From positions 153,318,629-153,382,628 of the forward strand of contig NC_035446.2 of assembly GCF_002127325.2 (NCBI RefSeq): 64,000 bases of DNA, read 5' to 3'. This document shows, piece by piece, positions 1 to 10,361 of the stretch (the stretch's first letter is position 1; each line of letters begins with the position of its first letter). A program made the translations under genes and the position numbers. The stretch comes from Helianthus annuus (taxonomy: Eukaryota; Streptophyta; Magnoliopsida; Asterales; Asteraceae). A model generated the notes under the pieces. The model was not told the DNA's origin. It was given only the letters and a program-made list of their open reading frames with translations, and did no database searches.

Positions 1-1290
1 AAATCCTAATTTTTGATCATAAGGGCATAATTGTCAACTATAAGCATAATAACATAAACATGCATATAATTCAAAACACTTAGTGACCAGGTAATATAAC
101 CTCAGAGAGTTATACTACAATGTTAAATGGTCACAATGAAAGCTTAAAACACAAAGGAATTAAGCTTAATCGGGTCAGAACTGAAAGTCAAAGCAAAACT
201 CAAGCTTTTGCGACTTTCGGTTGCGCACCGGGCTTAAACTCAAAATTGTCGGGTTGAACATGCTTAGACATGTTCTAATAATATTTACCAACTTTTTAAG
301 TGACAAAATATAATTCATAACACCTACATTATCAGTTTTGATTATTACTTACAAATCTGACCCGTTTGACTTTTTAATTAATTAGTTTGACCTGATAATT
401 AACTAAGCAAACGAGAAAATTAGGAGGTGCCCTTTTGAGGGATTAACACCTACCTAATTATGGTCACATAGCCACATTCGCCTCGAACAATGGCTGGACC
501 ATCTGGGTTTTAACCGAAGGTCAAAGTCATTTTACGACAACTTTGACTTTGGGTCATAAAACCTCTAAAACTGAAGTAAAGTGGCTAGGGACACTTACAA
601 AGGGTCCTAGCTTGAATCTATTAGACTTAGAGGGAGTCTCCTTTATCAGGAATCTCCAAGCAAGTGTGAGAAGTGAAAATCTGAAGTGAGCAAAAAGAAA
701 ATGGAACACATGAACACCTATTTATAGTTGAAGGTGATGATCAAGGATCAAGCCAGGTGTTAGAGAGTGTCCAAGATCATCACAGGTGTCCTTAGTGGGT
801 TTAGAAACCATCAACAAGCTCTTGGTACCGAGTTCTAAGTGTATAAGTCGGTTTATGGCAGAAACTTGCAGTTTTCCAAAAATTACTGCCTAGATACAGG
901 CTTTACTGACCGTAAGCCTGACCCCTTATGGTCCGTAACCGATTTGAATTTGTATCGCCCAAGTACCCTCCTTACGGATCGTAATCCTGCTTCCTTGCGG
1001 TCCGTAAGAGGTTAATCAGAAACATGAAATCTTTCAAACTTGACACCTTTTGTCCTTCAACTTTTATAATCATCATTTATCATTTCCGAGAGCTTGTTTC
1101 AACATTATAAGGTTTCGGGTTTAGTAAAAGGTCACTCAGAGGCATAAATTAGCATGTTGACACTTTTAGTCCCTTCGCATACGAAATTTTAAATGTTGTC
1201 AAGTTTAGTCCTTCGGAATAAATTTGTTACACAATTAGGGTTTAAGACACGTGTCTTTATATAATTGGACACGATTTTACGAGGTGTTAC
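1..1290 (-). mobile_element. LTR fragment (element L), same family as LTRs of D and J
   Basis: This is the first part (in minus-strand sense) of a long LTR. It begins at 1290 with TGTAACACCTCG on the minus strand and runs off the left edge of the window. Its sequence parallels 26770-28295 (3' LTR of D) and 52951-54500 (J), including the shared cagagagttatact phrase near 110. It abuts an ORF1 fragment at 1291, so it inserted into an older element; the putative duplication CTGCG (1291-1295) cannot be checked because the other end is outside the window. It may be a solo LTR or part of a full element. Confidence 0.8.
591..1010 (-). promoter_or_regulatory. LTR promoter module of element L
   Basis: On the minus strand, a cluster of GGTCCGTAAG-like near-palindromes (about 905-1010) is followed by a TATA box (CTATAAATAG, about 718-727). 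A 5' splice-site consensus GTAAGTGT (591-598) lies roughly 120 nt downstream. The order and spacing match other LTRs in the window. Confidence 0.55.
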
Positions 1291-1490
1291 ACTGCGGTGT
1301 TCCCTCAAATGAACCCCGAAAACATAGCATAACTTTGCCATTACGGCAAAGAACTCATAGATGCAGGGAACAGGATCCGAAACGTGGGCGGAAATCTCGT
1401 CTGGAAGTACGACGAGAGAGAACTCCAATTCTGAAGACAAGAAAAACCTAATATAATACAATATATATATTTTCCTTGTATTTTGATTAA
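1291..1490 (+). pseudogene. Inverted copy of ORF1 3' end (element A family)
   Basis: In plus-strand sense this stretch encodes the C-terminal part of the accessory ORF1 found intact in element E (9519-10361). The shared end motif is VWKYDER-like and is read here from gtctggaagtacgacgag. It is the mirror image of the copy at about 2345-2545 and forms one arm of a large inverted repeat. LTR L truncates it on the left. It has no start and is not expressible alone. Confidence 0.7.
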
Positions 1491-1506
1491 TAATAATAAT
1501 AATAAC

Positions 1507-1566
<60 letters not shown>
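1485..1566. repeat. (TAA)n microsatellite
   Basis: Nearly uninterrupted TAA trinucleotides with a single C interruption. The shorter mirror tract at about 2325-2345 shows it expanded from the AT-rich spacer downstream of ORF1. Confidence 0.95.
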
Positions 1567-1567
<1 letters not shown>

Positions 1568-1704
1568 TAGTAGGTTGGCAGAAATAAGAAATTTATCTAA
1601 TTAAGATTATGAGGGTAACTAACTAATATTTATTCCGAGTCGTTTGAGTAAAGAAACTTTTGGTTCATGGAATTTTGTTGAAATTTGTTGAAATTGTGGT
1701 AGGT
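1567..1704. other. Unassigned AT-rich junction sequence
   Basis: No coding similarity or repeat partner is seen. It lies between the inverted ORF1 fragment and the broken gag end, so it is probably filler or foreign DNA from the rearrangement. Confidence 0.4.
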
Positions 1705-2137
1705 TAGAAGTATACGTTATCTTATCTTCTTTAGCACATTTTATAATTTTTAAAACTGCTTCAGTTTTCTCTAACTAGCGTAAGGCTAAAATGGCTCCTT
1801 CATTACCAGAAAATTCAATTGGTTTACAAGACAGGAACTCTTTATAAGAACAACCATAGGCGATGGCCATCTTTCGTTTAGGAAATAGAGCTTTGACAAG
1901 AATGCCATTGTCTCCATTGATGCTTTGACGAGGCTCGGTGTGAGTACGTTTACTGCCTATAATAGTATTATTGTTTACAGACATAGGTTTCTTAATAGCT
2001 TCAATAATGAATGGTATGGCATCGGCTAACCCTTGGGCTACTATATGTTCTATAGCACTTTTATCCATATGATTTCCATTATCATTATTAGCATGAACTT
2101 CTTGATTTACTTCACTCGACATCTGAATTGCAAACAT
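1705..2137 (-). pseudogene. Truncated gag of element A
   Basis: The minus-strand frame from ATG 2137 matches the N-terminal part of the gag of element E. It shares the QHIVAQG-like segment, the GCSYKEF and [12 protein letters not shown] blocks, then KTEAVLK. A TAG replaces a Trp codon just after the ALR block (about 1772-1774). Similarity continues to about 1705 and then stops abruptly. Zinc knuckles, protease and pol are missing. It follows the ORF1 fragment of the same element in the same order as in E. Confidence 0.85.
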
Positions 2138-2393
2138 TATCAGGTATTAATATCACAGAATAACAAAACAAATATTCAAACACATTTTATCAAAACCGTC
2201 GAACATTGCGACGTTCTACTCTTTTTATATATATATTACATCAATACTAAATACAACTATAATTATACACGCCAGTATTTTAGTATGTGTCGATATATAT
2301 ATATATATGCGTGTTGTATATATTATATATTATTATTATTATTATATTTTTTAATCAAAATATAAGGAAAATATATATATTATATTAGGTTTG
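2138..2393 (-). promoter_or_regulatory. ORF1-gag spacer of element A with TATA-like site
   Basis: On the minus strand, TATATATATAAAAAGAGTA (about 2218-2236) is followed by a block resembling GTCACAATGCTCGACG and then the gag ATG at 2137. The equivalent spacer of E (10362-10631) has TATATAAATAGAGTA at 10526, followed by the same block. Conservation between diverged relatives suggests function, possibly an internal promoter for gag-pol. Confidence 0.5.
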
Positions 2394-2597
2394 TCTTGTC
2401 TTCAGAATTGGAGTTCTCTCTCATCGTACTTCTAGACGAGATTTCCGCCCACGTTTCGGATCTTGTTCCCTGCATCTATGAGTTCTTCACCTTAATGACG
2501 AAGTTCTGCTATGTTTTCTGGGTTCATTGGAGGGAACACCGCAGGTACTGGTTCGTTGTATGGGTAGTATGGATTGGGATCATTTATCAAATTCTGA
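2394..2597 (-). pseudogene. ORF1 C-terminal exon fragment of element A
   Basis: The minus-strand frame continues the acidic, proline-rich accessory ORF1 of A: a Pro/Tyr-rich YYPYNEPVP-like stretch, then PPMNPENIAEL and the end block with KYDER. It joins in frame to the fragment at 7288-7687 when the inserted LTR B is removed. The homologue in E has PPMSAENVQEL and VWKYDER at the same place. Confidence 0.8.
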
Positions 2598-4744
2598 TGT
2601 AGCGCCCACTTTTTCACATTCGAAAATAGAATAATGACATACTAATTTTTAACAAAAATTGGGCATGACAGTTCGTACTATAAACGATTCCCTGCTTTTT
2701 ATAATCATCATTCAAATTAAATTATACGACACTTTTCAAAAGATATAAAAGTTGTGACCACACAAGATTCATCACAAGTGTTTTTTCCGAACTACCCAAA
2801 ATAAGTTTTAAAAATCCAAACTACTTATAAACATCCTAGACATAAGATTAACATTTACATTATAAAAGTGTTTTTGACCCATTCACAAAAGACGACATTA
2901 ACCGGAAGCGCAAAAAGGGCACAAAGTTTAGCGTGTTCGTTCCAAGCTCGTCGTCATCAAACATGAGATTTACCTATCATTTACAAGACCAAACATTTAT
3001 TAGTTCGACATACATAAGCACTATCAAATCTTTCATTTACCTATCATTATTCGACCTGTTAACAAAATTTATCATCTTGTCAACAACCTTAATTCAATTC
3101 ATCCTTTTCATTCTAGCATAGATTTTCTTTATGCTCTTCTACATTCCTTTCGGAAACATTCAACATATAAACTTTCCGACCCATATGTAATGGATCGTTA
3201 CATACCATACATTTTGACATATTTTCATCATTTTGACTCATTATTAACAAGTCATTTCCTAACCATTACAACATTCTACTTTCCAAACAATTTTGACCCA
3301 CTTGAGCGGTCATTATACATCCGATACTATTGTATTATTTATCTGTTTTCCAACATACAACATATCACAATTTACCATGAACGATCATACAACTCTACAC
3401 TAAGATTTTAATTACCAAACTATCATTTGTAGATCTACATGAAAGGAGAATTAAATTCATATGAACTTACCATGATCTTGCGATGCTTGCGACTTCGAAT
3501 GACTCGTGCCTTCTTCTTCGTGCCTATACGTTGTAGCTTCACATTTTTAGCTTTTGTATACATTGCTTCACATATGCATTTTTTATTTATTCGTCATGAC
3601 TTAACATAATTACACATATATCCATTTTCATTTACATCATCATTAAATCAAGGATTCATGTCAAATTTCAACTAAATCATTCTAAGGCATTTCATCGAAC
3701 ACATGGCGTGCATACTATCTACAAAGCATGATGTACAAGTGGTTATAACATATCCATCCTATTTCATCAATGGATAAACCTAATCTTTCACAATCAATAT
3801 CATATCCATACTACATATGATTTATATCAAATTACTCATCTAAACACCTTCTATAACATAAATTTAACATCAACATCACACAATTCATTCCATAAACATT
3901 TCTTAACTCTATTTTCCTATAATTACAAGTGGGTTTTGCTCCAAACTATCAATAAGATCAAAATTGCACATAATACAACTTCTATATGATCATATCATGT
4001 AGCATTCAGGTTAAATCACACATTTAATCACGGACTACACACAACACGTTTCATCAAACATCACCAAATCATGAAATTAAACTTACTTGATGTCGAGATT
4101 ACTTAGGAGATCAAGATTCCTAGCTCATGCATTGAAATTTCAGCCTTAAAGCCTCTTAATTTGGGGATTATCTTGCTAGGTTTTTGAGGAAAAAGGTTGT
4201 AACACCCCGTGTTACCTAATGTCAAAGTCAAAGTCAAGATTGACTTCTTTGACTATAGTTAGTTTATTCTATGTTGGTGTTTCTGCTAGTTGTATTATGT
4301 GGACTAAGTGCTATTAATCAAAGTGATAGAATGTTCAAATCGATGTGAAACACTAAACGACTGTGAATGGTAGGAAGTAACAATGCGATAAAGTCAATTA
4401 ATCAATAATCAAGCTAATCAAATCATCATCGAACTCGAAACTCGAATTACGCGAATTCTGGTATTAGTATACGTGTGTGTGTGCCTTATGTGTTACTTGT
4501 GCATGTTTACTTTATGTGATGTGTGGTAATTAATCGAAACTCGAATCGAAACTCATAACTCAATCGAACTCAATCGAAATCGAATTATGATAAATGGTGG
4601 CGAAAAGATAGTGTGAAATATAGATGCTTGTATGTAGATATAGTGGTTGGGATTAAAAGTAATTTGAATAGGAAACTCTATCATATTCGTATCGTCTTCA
4701 ATCGAAATCGAAATATCAGAAATTGTCGCACCAAACGCTCGAAA

Positions 4745-4980
4745 CAGGCTGTTGATCGATCAGGCTCCTAGCCGATCGAACAGCCCAGCCAATCGGACGG
4801 ACTGTCCGATCGAGCAGGCTGTCCGATCGGGATGCCTAGCCGATCGGCCAGCCCTTTCCTCTTTGGGAAGCCTATAAATAGCCCTGTCATTATCATTCTT
4901 TCCACTTTTGGAAACTCTCTGACCGACCAGCTCGTGCTCTTCACTTTTCCTCAGATTTCTCTCAATCCCGGTAAGATTTC
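4745..4980 (+). promoter_or_regulatory. LTR C promoter module
   Basis: A cluster of CCGATCGAACAGCC-like motifs (about 4750-4853) lies immediately upstream of TATAAATA at 4873-4880. A 5' splice-site consensus GGTAAGATT starts at 4970, about 98 nt after the TATA box. Further copies of the motif lie at about 5530-5640 and 5800-6125. Confidence 0.6.
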
Positions 4981-5529
4981 ATCCTAAATCTTGTACTTTC
5001 TTGATCTATACATACTCCTACACCTTTTTATCTTTCAAATCTTAACTTTTAACCATGAAATCATCAAGATTCAAGCATTCTAGGATGATGTCATCATGGT
5101 GTTCTTGAAGAACTTCATGTTTTGGCCTTAATCCACCAAGAATAGCTTGGATCTAACCGATTTCCACATAAACAAACAAAGATCTACCACAGATCTAAAC
5201 ATATTCACGGTGGAAAAGAGTGAAAGATGGATTTTCCAACTTTCTTTCAACTCTTTTACACTCAATGCCTTCAAACCGGTAGAAACGGAGCTTGAACCCA
5301 CTCACTAATCACTCTAGTAGTCGTGCGGTTCGAGATTCGGGATTCTATCCACGAGGTTCACCGATTTCGGGTTAAACGTCAAACTACCGTTCCGAACAGT
5401 TCACTGGGCGGACTTGGGTGATTCCTGTCCGAGCAGGGGAAACAAGTAAGAACGAATGTTCCATGGTTCAGCTCGTTGTCTAAATACCTCGATATAACGT
5501 CAAGCAATCAGGACAGCCAAGTGTTAGAC

Positions 5530-6125
5530 GAACAGGCCGACCAGGTCAGGATGTTGGCCGATCGGACAGGCTGTTCGAACGAACGGCCCAACCGATCGGA
5601 CATGTTAGCCGAACGACCAGGCCAGCCGATCGGCTAGCACATGGCCCCACACTTTAACAATTTCATGGAGTCTAGTATGAACGATGTGTTGTTCGATCGA
5701 ACTACGGTTTGATTTGAATTACTCTTCGGATCATGAGATACTATGCTTCAACACTTAATCGATTTTCAACTCGTTCGACGTATTGGAGTGCCACCCGATC
5801 GAACATGCCGTCTGATCAGGTGACATCCTGCTGAGGACTTATTACTGAAGTAATTAACCGATTGGTTAAGCCGGCCGATCGAACGGCCCGTTCGATCGAT
5901 CGACCTGAAAGGTAAGGACACTTCAATGTCCTCGAATACTATAACGAAAACTTCCAAAGGACAAGCCATCATACACAAACACATCCTACATAAAGGAAGA
6001 AACAATCCACTCGAACAGCTTAACTGATCGAGCCCACCGGCCGACCGAACAGGCTGTCTGAACGGACTGTCAAACCGAACGAACAACCCGTCCGATCGAA
6101 CCTACCGTTCGATCGACCAGGCTGT
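5530..6125. repeat. Dispersed CCGATCGAAC-type short repeats
   Basis: Many degenerate copies of a 10-14 bp unit (gccgatcg, cgatcgaacg, acaggctgttcg) appear on both strands. The core CGATCG is palindromic. They share the motif of the promoter-proximal cluster of the same LTR. Confidence 0.7.
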
Positions 6126-7287
6126 TCGACCCACCAACACTTGTATTCGTTTTACGCGTTGCTTATCGTCATGCTATCGAACTATTCATGCTAACCCTAC
6201 TCTCAAGTGCTCCCTTCAATCCATCAATCACTGTAAGTATACTCGATCCCTTTTTGCTTTTAGCACTTTTGGGTGTTACATACGTTACTTATACGAAATC
6301 ACATCAAACACACTACTCAATCATTTCAAACGTTAACCATTACCACATGTATTACGTGACTAAATGAATGCTTGTTGTTATGTTTACACGTGGAATGTTG
6401 TCTACCTACCTTAACGACGATAGTACTATAGTTTGGACTCAGTACCCGTTCACACGGGGGTTGTTAAGGACAATTACTTGCATGGATTATGGTGGTAATC
6501 ATGTATTGCGAACTGCCTCGGGCAGTCAACCCGCTGTCATTGGTATCGATAGATCCATGTCGATAATTAACATGCTTCGTTTTCCTCTGTGTACGTGCTG
6601 GTTATGCGTAAACTATTTCGAACTCTATTATGCTACATTTTATGTATTGACTTAATTTTAACGTATGTGACAGGCAATTAGGATGCTTATATGCTAGGAA
6701 GGCGAGCTTAGAATTAGCGTCTTGAGCATAGTTGTCTGTAGATCTTGCTGATCGAGTCTCTAGAGGCATTTGAACAATTTCTATATTTAAAATCTGAGTT
6801 GTCGGAACAGAATATTTGACTTGATGATTATCTGTAATAATTTGTTTGCTATTTAAGGTACGGTATGGGACGTATTATATAAATTGAATAGTGATAATAA
6901 TTGTTATGGAAACTTCTGGACAATCTGTTTCGCTCAGTTCCATGCCCTGATGATTCCGCTATCGGTTGGGGTGTGACAAAGGTTTCCCCTGCCCTCCCTC
7001 TCTCTCGATCGCACATACCCAGGGGAAAAACACTGACCATTTTTTTATCAAACTTTATCCCTCATTTACACATTTAGCCCCTCATCTTTTAGAGTATGTT
7101 CATATTAGAAATTTCCATACTAACTTGGTTACTTTCCTTTGGTTAACTTCATTTACATAAAAGGGTTTAAACTTACTATTATTTTTAAAACTTTCAAAAT
7201 GGTTAAAATCTATATTTACTATTCCTTATCATTAAATCATCACTATTAAATTATTATACCATGACATACGAAATTTGGGGTGTTACA

Positions 7288-7687
7288 TCTGGAAAGCCCA
7301 ATCGTTTGTCCACCACTGCTCAATAGCATCTGGTGCTGGCGTAGGTATCCTTGGGATTTCGTCTAGGTTAAATGCTGGTATTGGTTGAGAATTCATTTGG
7401 ATAGGTTCTGGGTAGAGAGGTATTGGTTGCAATGGTTGCTCTGGGTAAAGTGGTTGTGTTTGTGGTTCGGGGTCTGCTAGTAGGTTTAAGTTTATCTCAT
7501 TTTTGGTAGGTTGGAATAGGTCACAATTATCTAGCCTTTGCTCTAGTTCCTCCCATAGTGGTTTAGTAACAGATATTTGGGCTGGACCTTCTAATAGTTT
7601 TATAGTGGCCTCTTGGTTTTTCTTCTTTCTTCTTTTCTCTCTTTTTCCCTTATTAAACCAACCTCTTTTCTTAGGTGGTAGGGTTTC
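7288..7687 (-). pseudogene. ORF1 middle fragment of element A
   Basis: The minus-strand frame carries the hallmark PPKKRGWFNKG basic block, then a Lys/Arg-rich segment, a Pro/Gln-rich linker, and EIPRIPTPAP followed by Trp-Trp. Element E has KKRGWFSRG and EEIPRVPAPDP followed by PWWDD in the same order. D interrupts it at 7688 and B at 7287. The N-terminal continuation lies at 31134-31267. Confidence 0.85.
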
Positions 7688-8003
7688 TGTCACACCCCTA
7701 TTTTCCACGTGTCACCGGTGGGCCTGGTGGGGGATTCCGTGACGTAGTTGATATCGTCATAGTCAAACATACAAAATATAAATGCACAGTGGAAGCAAAT
7801 GAAAAGATTTATTTCAACTTAATAATATTGTAATATCCAAATATCATAAAATAGTCGAAATAGATCCACAGGTGAATCAAACAAAGAGGAAACTTGTATT
7901 CAACAGACTTCATGCATCCTAAGCTTGCGAGACTTCTATGGATGCTAAGGAGTGGCCAGCCTATTACGCGTAGTACCTGCACTTAGGCTTTTTGGAAAAT
8001 ACG
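7688..8003 (-). mobile_element. 3' LTR of D, piece 1
   Basis: This is the terminal part (in sense) of D's 3' LTR. Its reverse complement matches the end of solo LTR J around 55930-56253, including the caccggtg and cacgtgg segments. It is interrupted at 8003/8004 by element E. Confidence 0.85.
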
Positions 8004-9370
8004 TATAACAACCCTCGGTAAAACCGACATTCTCATAATAATTCCGACACCCTAATACATCTTTAAATATATCAACTTGTCTTTATATGCACCCCGTATG
8101 TGAAAACCGAGCCCGAAAATAGATTATACTATATAAAATAAATAAAAAACAAAATTTGTTAAACTGAGGCGGGCCGCGTAGGGCCTCACCTCAAGTTCAT
8201 GCGGGCCGCGCGAATAGGAAAACCTGATATCGCCAAAACCATAAGCCCAAGCGGGCCGCGTACATGTTTGGTCTAGCTGATGCGGGCCGCGAGCGACCCA
8301 AATTGTGGCATAACCCGGTGCGGCCACGTGTCCAACTCGTGTCGAGCCTATAGGGTGACCCAGCCAAGCTACGCCATTGACCTAAGTCAATGCGGGCCGC
8401 GTAAGGCCTGGCCAAACTTCACGCGGGCCGCGAGAAACCTCGGATCAGACACTATAAATAGAAGGCAACGGCCTTCAGTCCGTTTCGTTCAATTTTCTTT
8501 CTGTCTCTCTACACTTTTAAATAGTGGGCATTATACCCGAGTCCAATACCCCCTAAATTAGCGAGGTTCTGCTACGATGTAAGTATTATAACCCCTGGAG
8601 ACGTATTAGATACGCTGCCCGATTGATCTAGGGTTCCGTAACGGCTGTCGTGGTTCTGCCCGACGTAGTCGTTGGAATGCCGTCTCGGGGAGGGTATTAC
8701 TAATGTTAAAATGGGTTATTATACTAACACACGTGCATTTGTGTAAATTATAGATATTCACCAGGAAATCATAAAGGAAAACCCTAAAATAGCAATGTGA
8801 GTAATCTCCTTTTTGTTAACAGTTTTTACAAAACCTTAACCTTTTTACAATGCAATTTAGCAGTGATTGAGTCTTTGTAATTCTACAATTACTGCCGGTA
8901 TGTTGGGGTTTTGTATAAAAAATGTGAGTAACGTTACCATTGGACGAAGAGTTAGCCAATGGGTAATATGACCCTCAGTCAGACGTGACACTACTGAATG
9001 AGTAATTGGGTAGATGGAAACATTGTAATCGCCCTCAATACTGTTTAAAGGTAACAAAATGTGAAAGCCAAACTAGAAGCCAGCTGGACAGCACTGAAGG
9101 CTTGGAAAAGTGGCTATAAAAGTTACCTAAATAAAAGAAAGCGTTTATTTCAATAAAGTGGGATTTATCCCTGTAATTTAGTGTGTAATAAAAACTTGGG
9201 TTTCACCCATGTGTTTGATATTATAAAATAAGGTGGTTTACTCTGATTTAAACATTTCCTAACTACGGTCCTCATGAAATTTCCGCTGCCAAATAAATTA
9301 ATAACGTGATACCACCGCAACTGGCTCACTGCCGCCTGTTCCCGGGAGAGAGGGATCGGGGGTTGTGACA
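8004..9370 (+). repeat. 5' LTR of element E
   Basis: It begins TATAACAACCC and ends GGTTGTGACA. Both LTRs begin with TA rather than the usual TG, so the terminus is TA...CA. It holds the GCGGGCCGCG array, a TATA box and a splice-donor consensus. Open frames inside the LTR (for example 8280-8561) are duplicated exactly in the 3' LTR and are not genes. Confidence 0.95.
8164..8587 (+). promoter_or_regulatory. Promoter module of element E 5' LTR
   Basis: Six exact GCGGGCCGCG units and one variant occur between about 8169 and 8432. TATAAATA follows at 8453-8460, and GTAAGTATT, a strong plant 5' splice site, lies at 8579-8587, 126 nt after the TATA start. The same module recurs at 15319-15742 in the 3' LTR. 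Confidence 0.7.
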
Positions 9371-9375
9371 GGAGG

Positions 9376-9388
9376 TGGTATCAGAGCT
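9376..9388 (+). other. Primer-binding site of E (Met tRNA type)
   Basis: TGGTATCAGAGCT lies 5 nt after the LTR end. It has the usual initiator-Met-tRNA-complementary form of plant LTR elements. Confidence 0.95.
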
Positions 9389-9510
9389 ATGCCACTGATT
9401 CAGCCACAGAAGTGTTCTGCTGACATCAAAATTCAAAGTGTTAGGAAATAAATTATGGAAATACGTGTATAATTGTATTTCTTGCTATGTGTTATCTGAC
9501 TATTTGTTAG

Positions 9511-9518
9511 TTTACAGT
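9511..9518 (+). promoter_or_regulatory. Putative 3' splice site before ORF1 of E
   Basis: TTTACAG at 9511-9517 lies one base before the ORF1 ATG at 9519 and is preceded by a T-rich stretch. Element A has CCACAG one base before its ORF1 ATG. With the LTR donor at 8579 it would define a 939-nt intron that removes U5 and the primer site. Not proven. Confidence 0.5.
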
Positions 9519-10361
9519 ATGAGTGACCAAGGACCTTCTGACGCCTATCGTCAACTGTCTGGTTCGCCTAGGAGCGAAGGCACCTCCTCTTCTCAGCCTG
9601 CCCTCTCAGGGTATTCTTCTGACACAGAAGAAGGGATCTTTGTGTTTAAGGCTCAGTCTGAAGAGCCATTTCCTCAGAAAAAGAGGGGATGGTTCAGTAG
9701 GGGAGCACACGAGCGTAGGAAAAGAATGAAAAAGTTGCAGGAACAGCGAGTGTTAGCCGCTGCAAAAAGAGAAACTGATGCTTATAATCAGGATATGCTC
9801 AATAGGGGTATCGCTAATATCCATATTTTAGCAACCACTGCTGCTGACCCGAACCTGGAACAAATGCTAGCACCACAACCACAAAATCCTGACCAACTCA
9901 TGGAAATAGAAGACCAGATAGAAATGCCTGATTACAACCCGGAGGAGATACCTAGGGTACCTGCACCTGATCCTCTAGACCCAAACAATTACGACCCCTG
10001 GTGGGACGATGTTAGGGACTACGTGCAACAAAACCCAATACAGGAGAATGTGCCAATGCCCAACTTAGGAGCTTATCCAGGGTTAGATCCTCAAGATCCC
10101 TACAACATTAGTGATGCATACGTTAGGGAAATTTTAGAGAACCCATATCCTTACCAGGCTCCGTATCAGGAACCCGTACCTCAGTTTCCAAACCCAGTCC
10201 TAGAACCTGCACCCCCAATGAGTGCAGAAAATGTCCAGGAACTTAGGACTTTCGGGGAGGAAATTTTAGAAAGCAGTGATCGAATGCGACAGGTGGGAGA
10301 GCGTCTCGTCTGGAAGTACGACGAGCGCAATATGGATTTCTGGATGAATCCATATCAGTGA
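9519..10361 (+). CDS. Accessory ORF1 of Ty3/gypsy element E, unknown function
   Basis: A protein of 280 aa starting MSDQGPS. The frame is open further upstream (to 9438), but the relative in A also begins MSDE after a splice-like AG, which fixes this start. In order: a Ser-rich N-terminus; SGYSSDTEEG acidic block (about 30-40); KKRGWFSRG with a basic ERRKRMKK tail (about 54-75), which looks like a nuclear-localisation or nucleic-acid-binding patch; an acidic Pro/Asn/Asp-rich middle with EEIPRVPAPDP and PWWDD (about 140-165); a Tyr/Pro-rich stretch; and a helical C-terminus ending VWKYDER and a short tail. No membrane segment, signal peptide or zinc motif is seen. The same block order is kept in diverged A. 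It lies upstream of gag in the same frame, separated by stops and 270 nt. I do not recognise a family for it. Confidence 0.8.
   Translation: MSDQGPSDAYRQLSGSPRSEGTSSSQPALSGYSSDTEEGIFVFKAQSEEPFPQKKRGWFSRGAHERRKRMKKLQEQRVLAAAKRETDAYNQDMLNRGIANIHILATTAADPNLEQMLAPQPQNPDQLMEIEDQIEMPDYNPEEIPRVPAPDPLDPNNYDPWWDDVRDYVQQNPIQENVPMPNLGAYPGLDPQDPYNISDAYVREILENPYPYQAPYQEPVPQFPNPVLEPAPPMSAENVQELRTFGEEILESSDRMRQVGERLVWKYDERNMDFWMNPYQ

Larger units (their letters stand above)
1291..2545. repeat. Large inverted repeat (fold-back)
   Basis: The arms are about 1291-1510 and about 2330-2545. They are reverse complements over about 200 bp with scattered mismatches. Both end in the AT-rich spacer including the trinucleotide tract. 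The loop of about 0.8 kb holds the gag fragment. Confidence 0.85.
4198..6978 (+). mobile_element. Solo LTR C with perfect target duplication
   Basis: It starts TGTAACACCCCG and ends GGGGTGTGACA. It is flanked by AAGGT at 4193-4197 and 6979-6983. The length is 2781 bp. It has no internal coding region; short open frames inside show no homology I recognise. The 3' end and the phrase ending in cacttttgggtgttaca near 6265 resemble the LTR of element F, so both belong to one broad family. Confidence 0.9.
2598..7287 (-). mobile_element. Solo LTR B (interrupted by solo LTR C)
   Basis: On the minus strand it starts TGTAACACCCC at 7287 and ends GGGCGCTACA at 2598. It is flanked by TCTGA (2593-2597) and TCTGG (7288-7292), a 5-bp target duplication with one later change. 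Removing it restores continuity of ORF1 of A. Without nested C and its duplicated AAGGT it is about 1.9 kb. No internal region or second LTR is present, so it looks like a solo LTR. I saw no coding sequence in 2598-4197 or 6984-7287. Confidence 0.8.

Noticed and set aside
6966..7160. Short frame at the right edge of solo LTR C
   Set aside because: Crosses an LTR boundary and its target duplication, so it cannot be an old gene.
8164..8436. Regularly spaced GCGGGCCGCG units considered as a CRISPR-like or satellite array
   Set aside because: Spacing is irregular, units are only 10 bp, and the context is a plant LTR promoter.
8280..8561. Open frame of 93 codons, repeated at 15435-15716
   Set aside because: Lies wholly in the LTR of E over the GC-rich array; duplicated only because the LTR is. 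No homology recognised.
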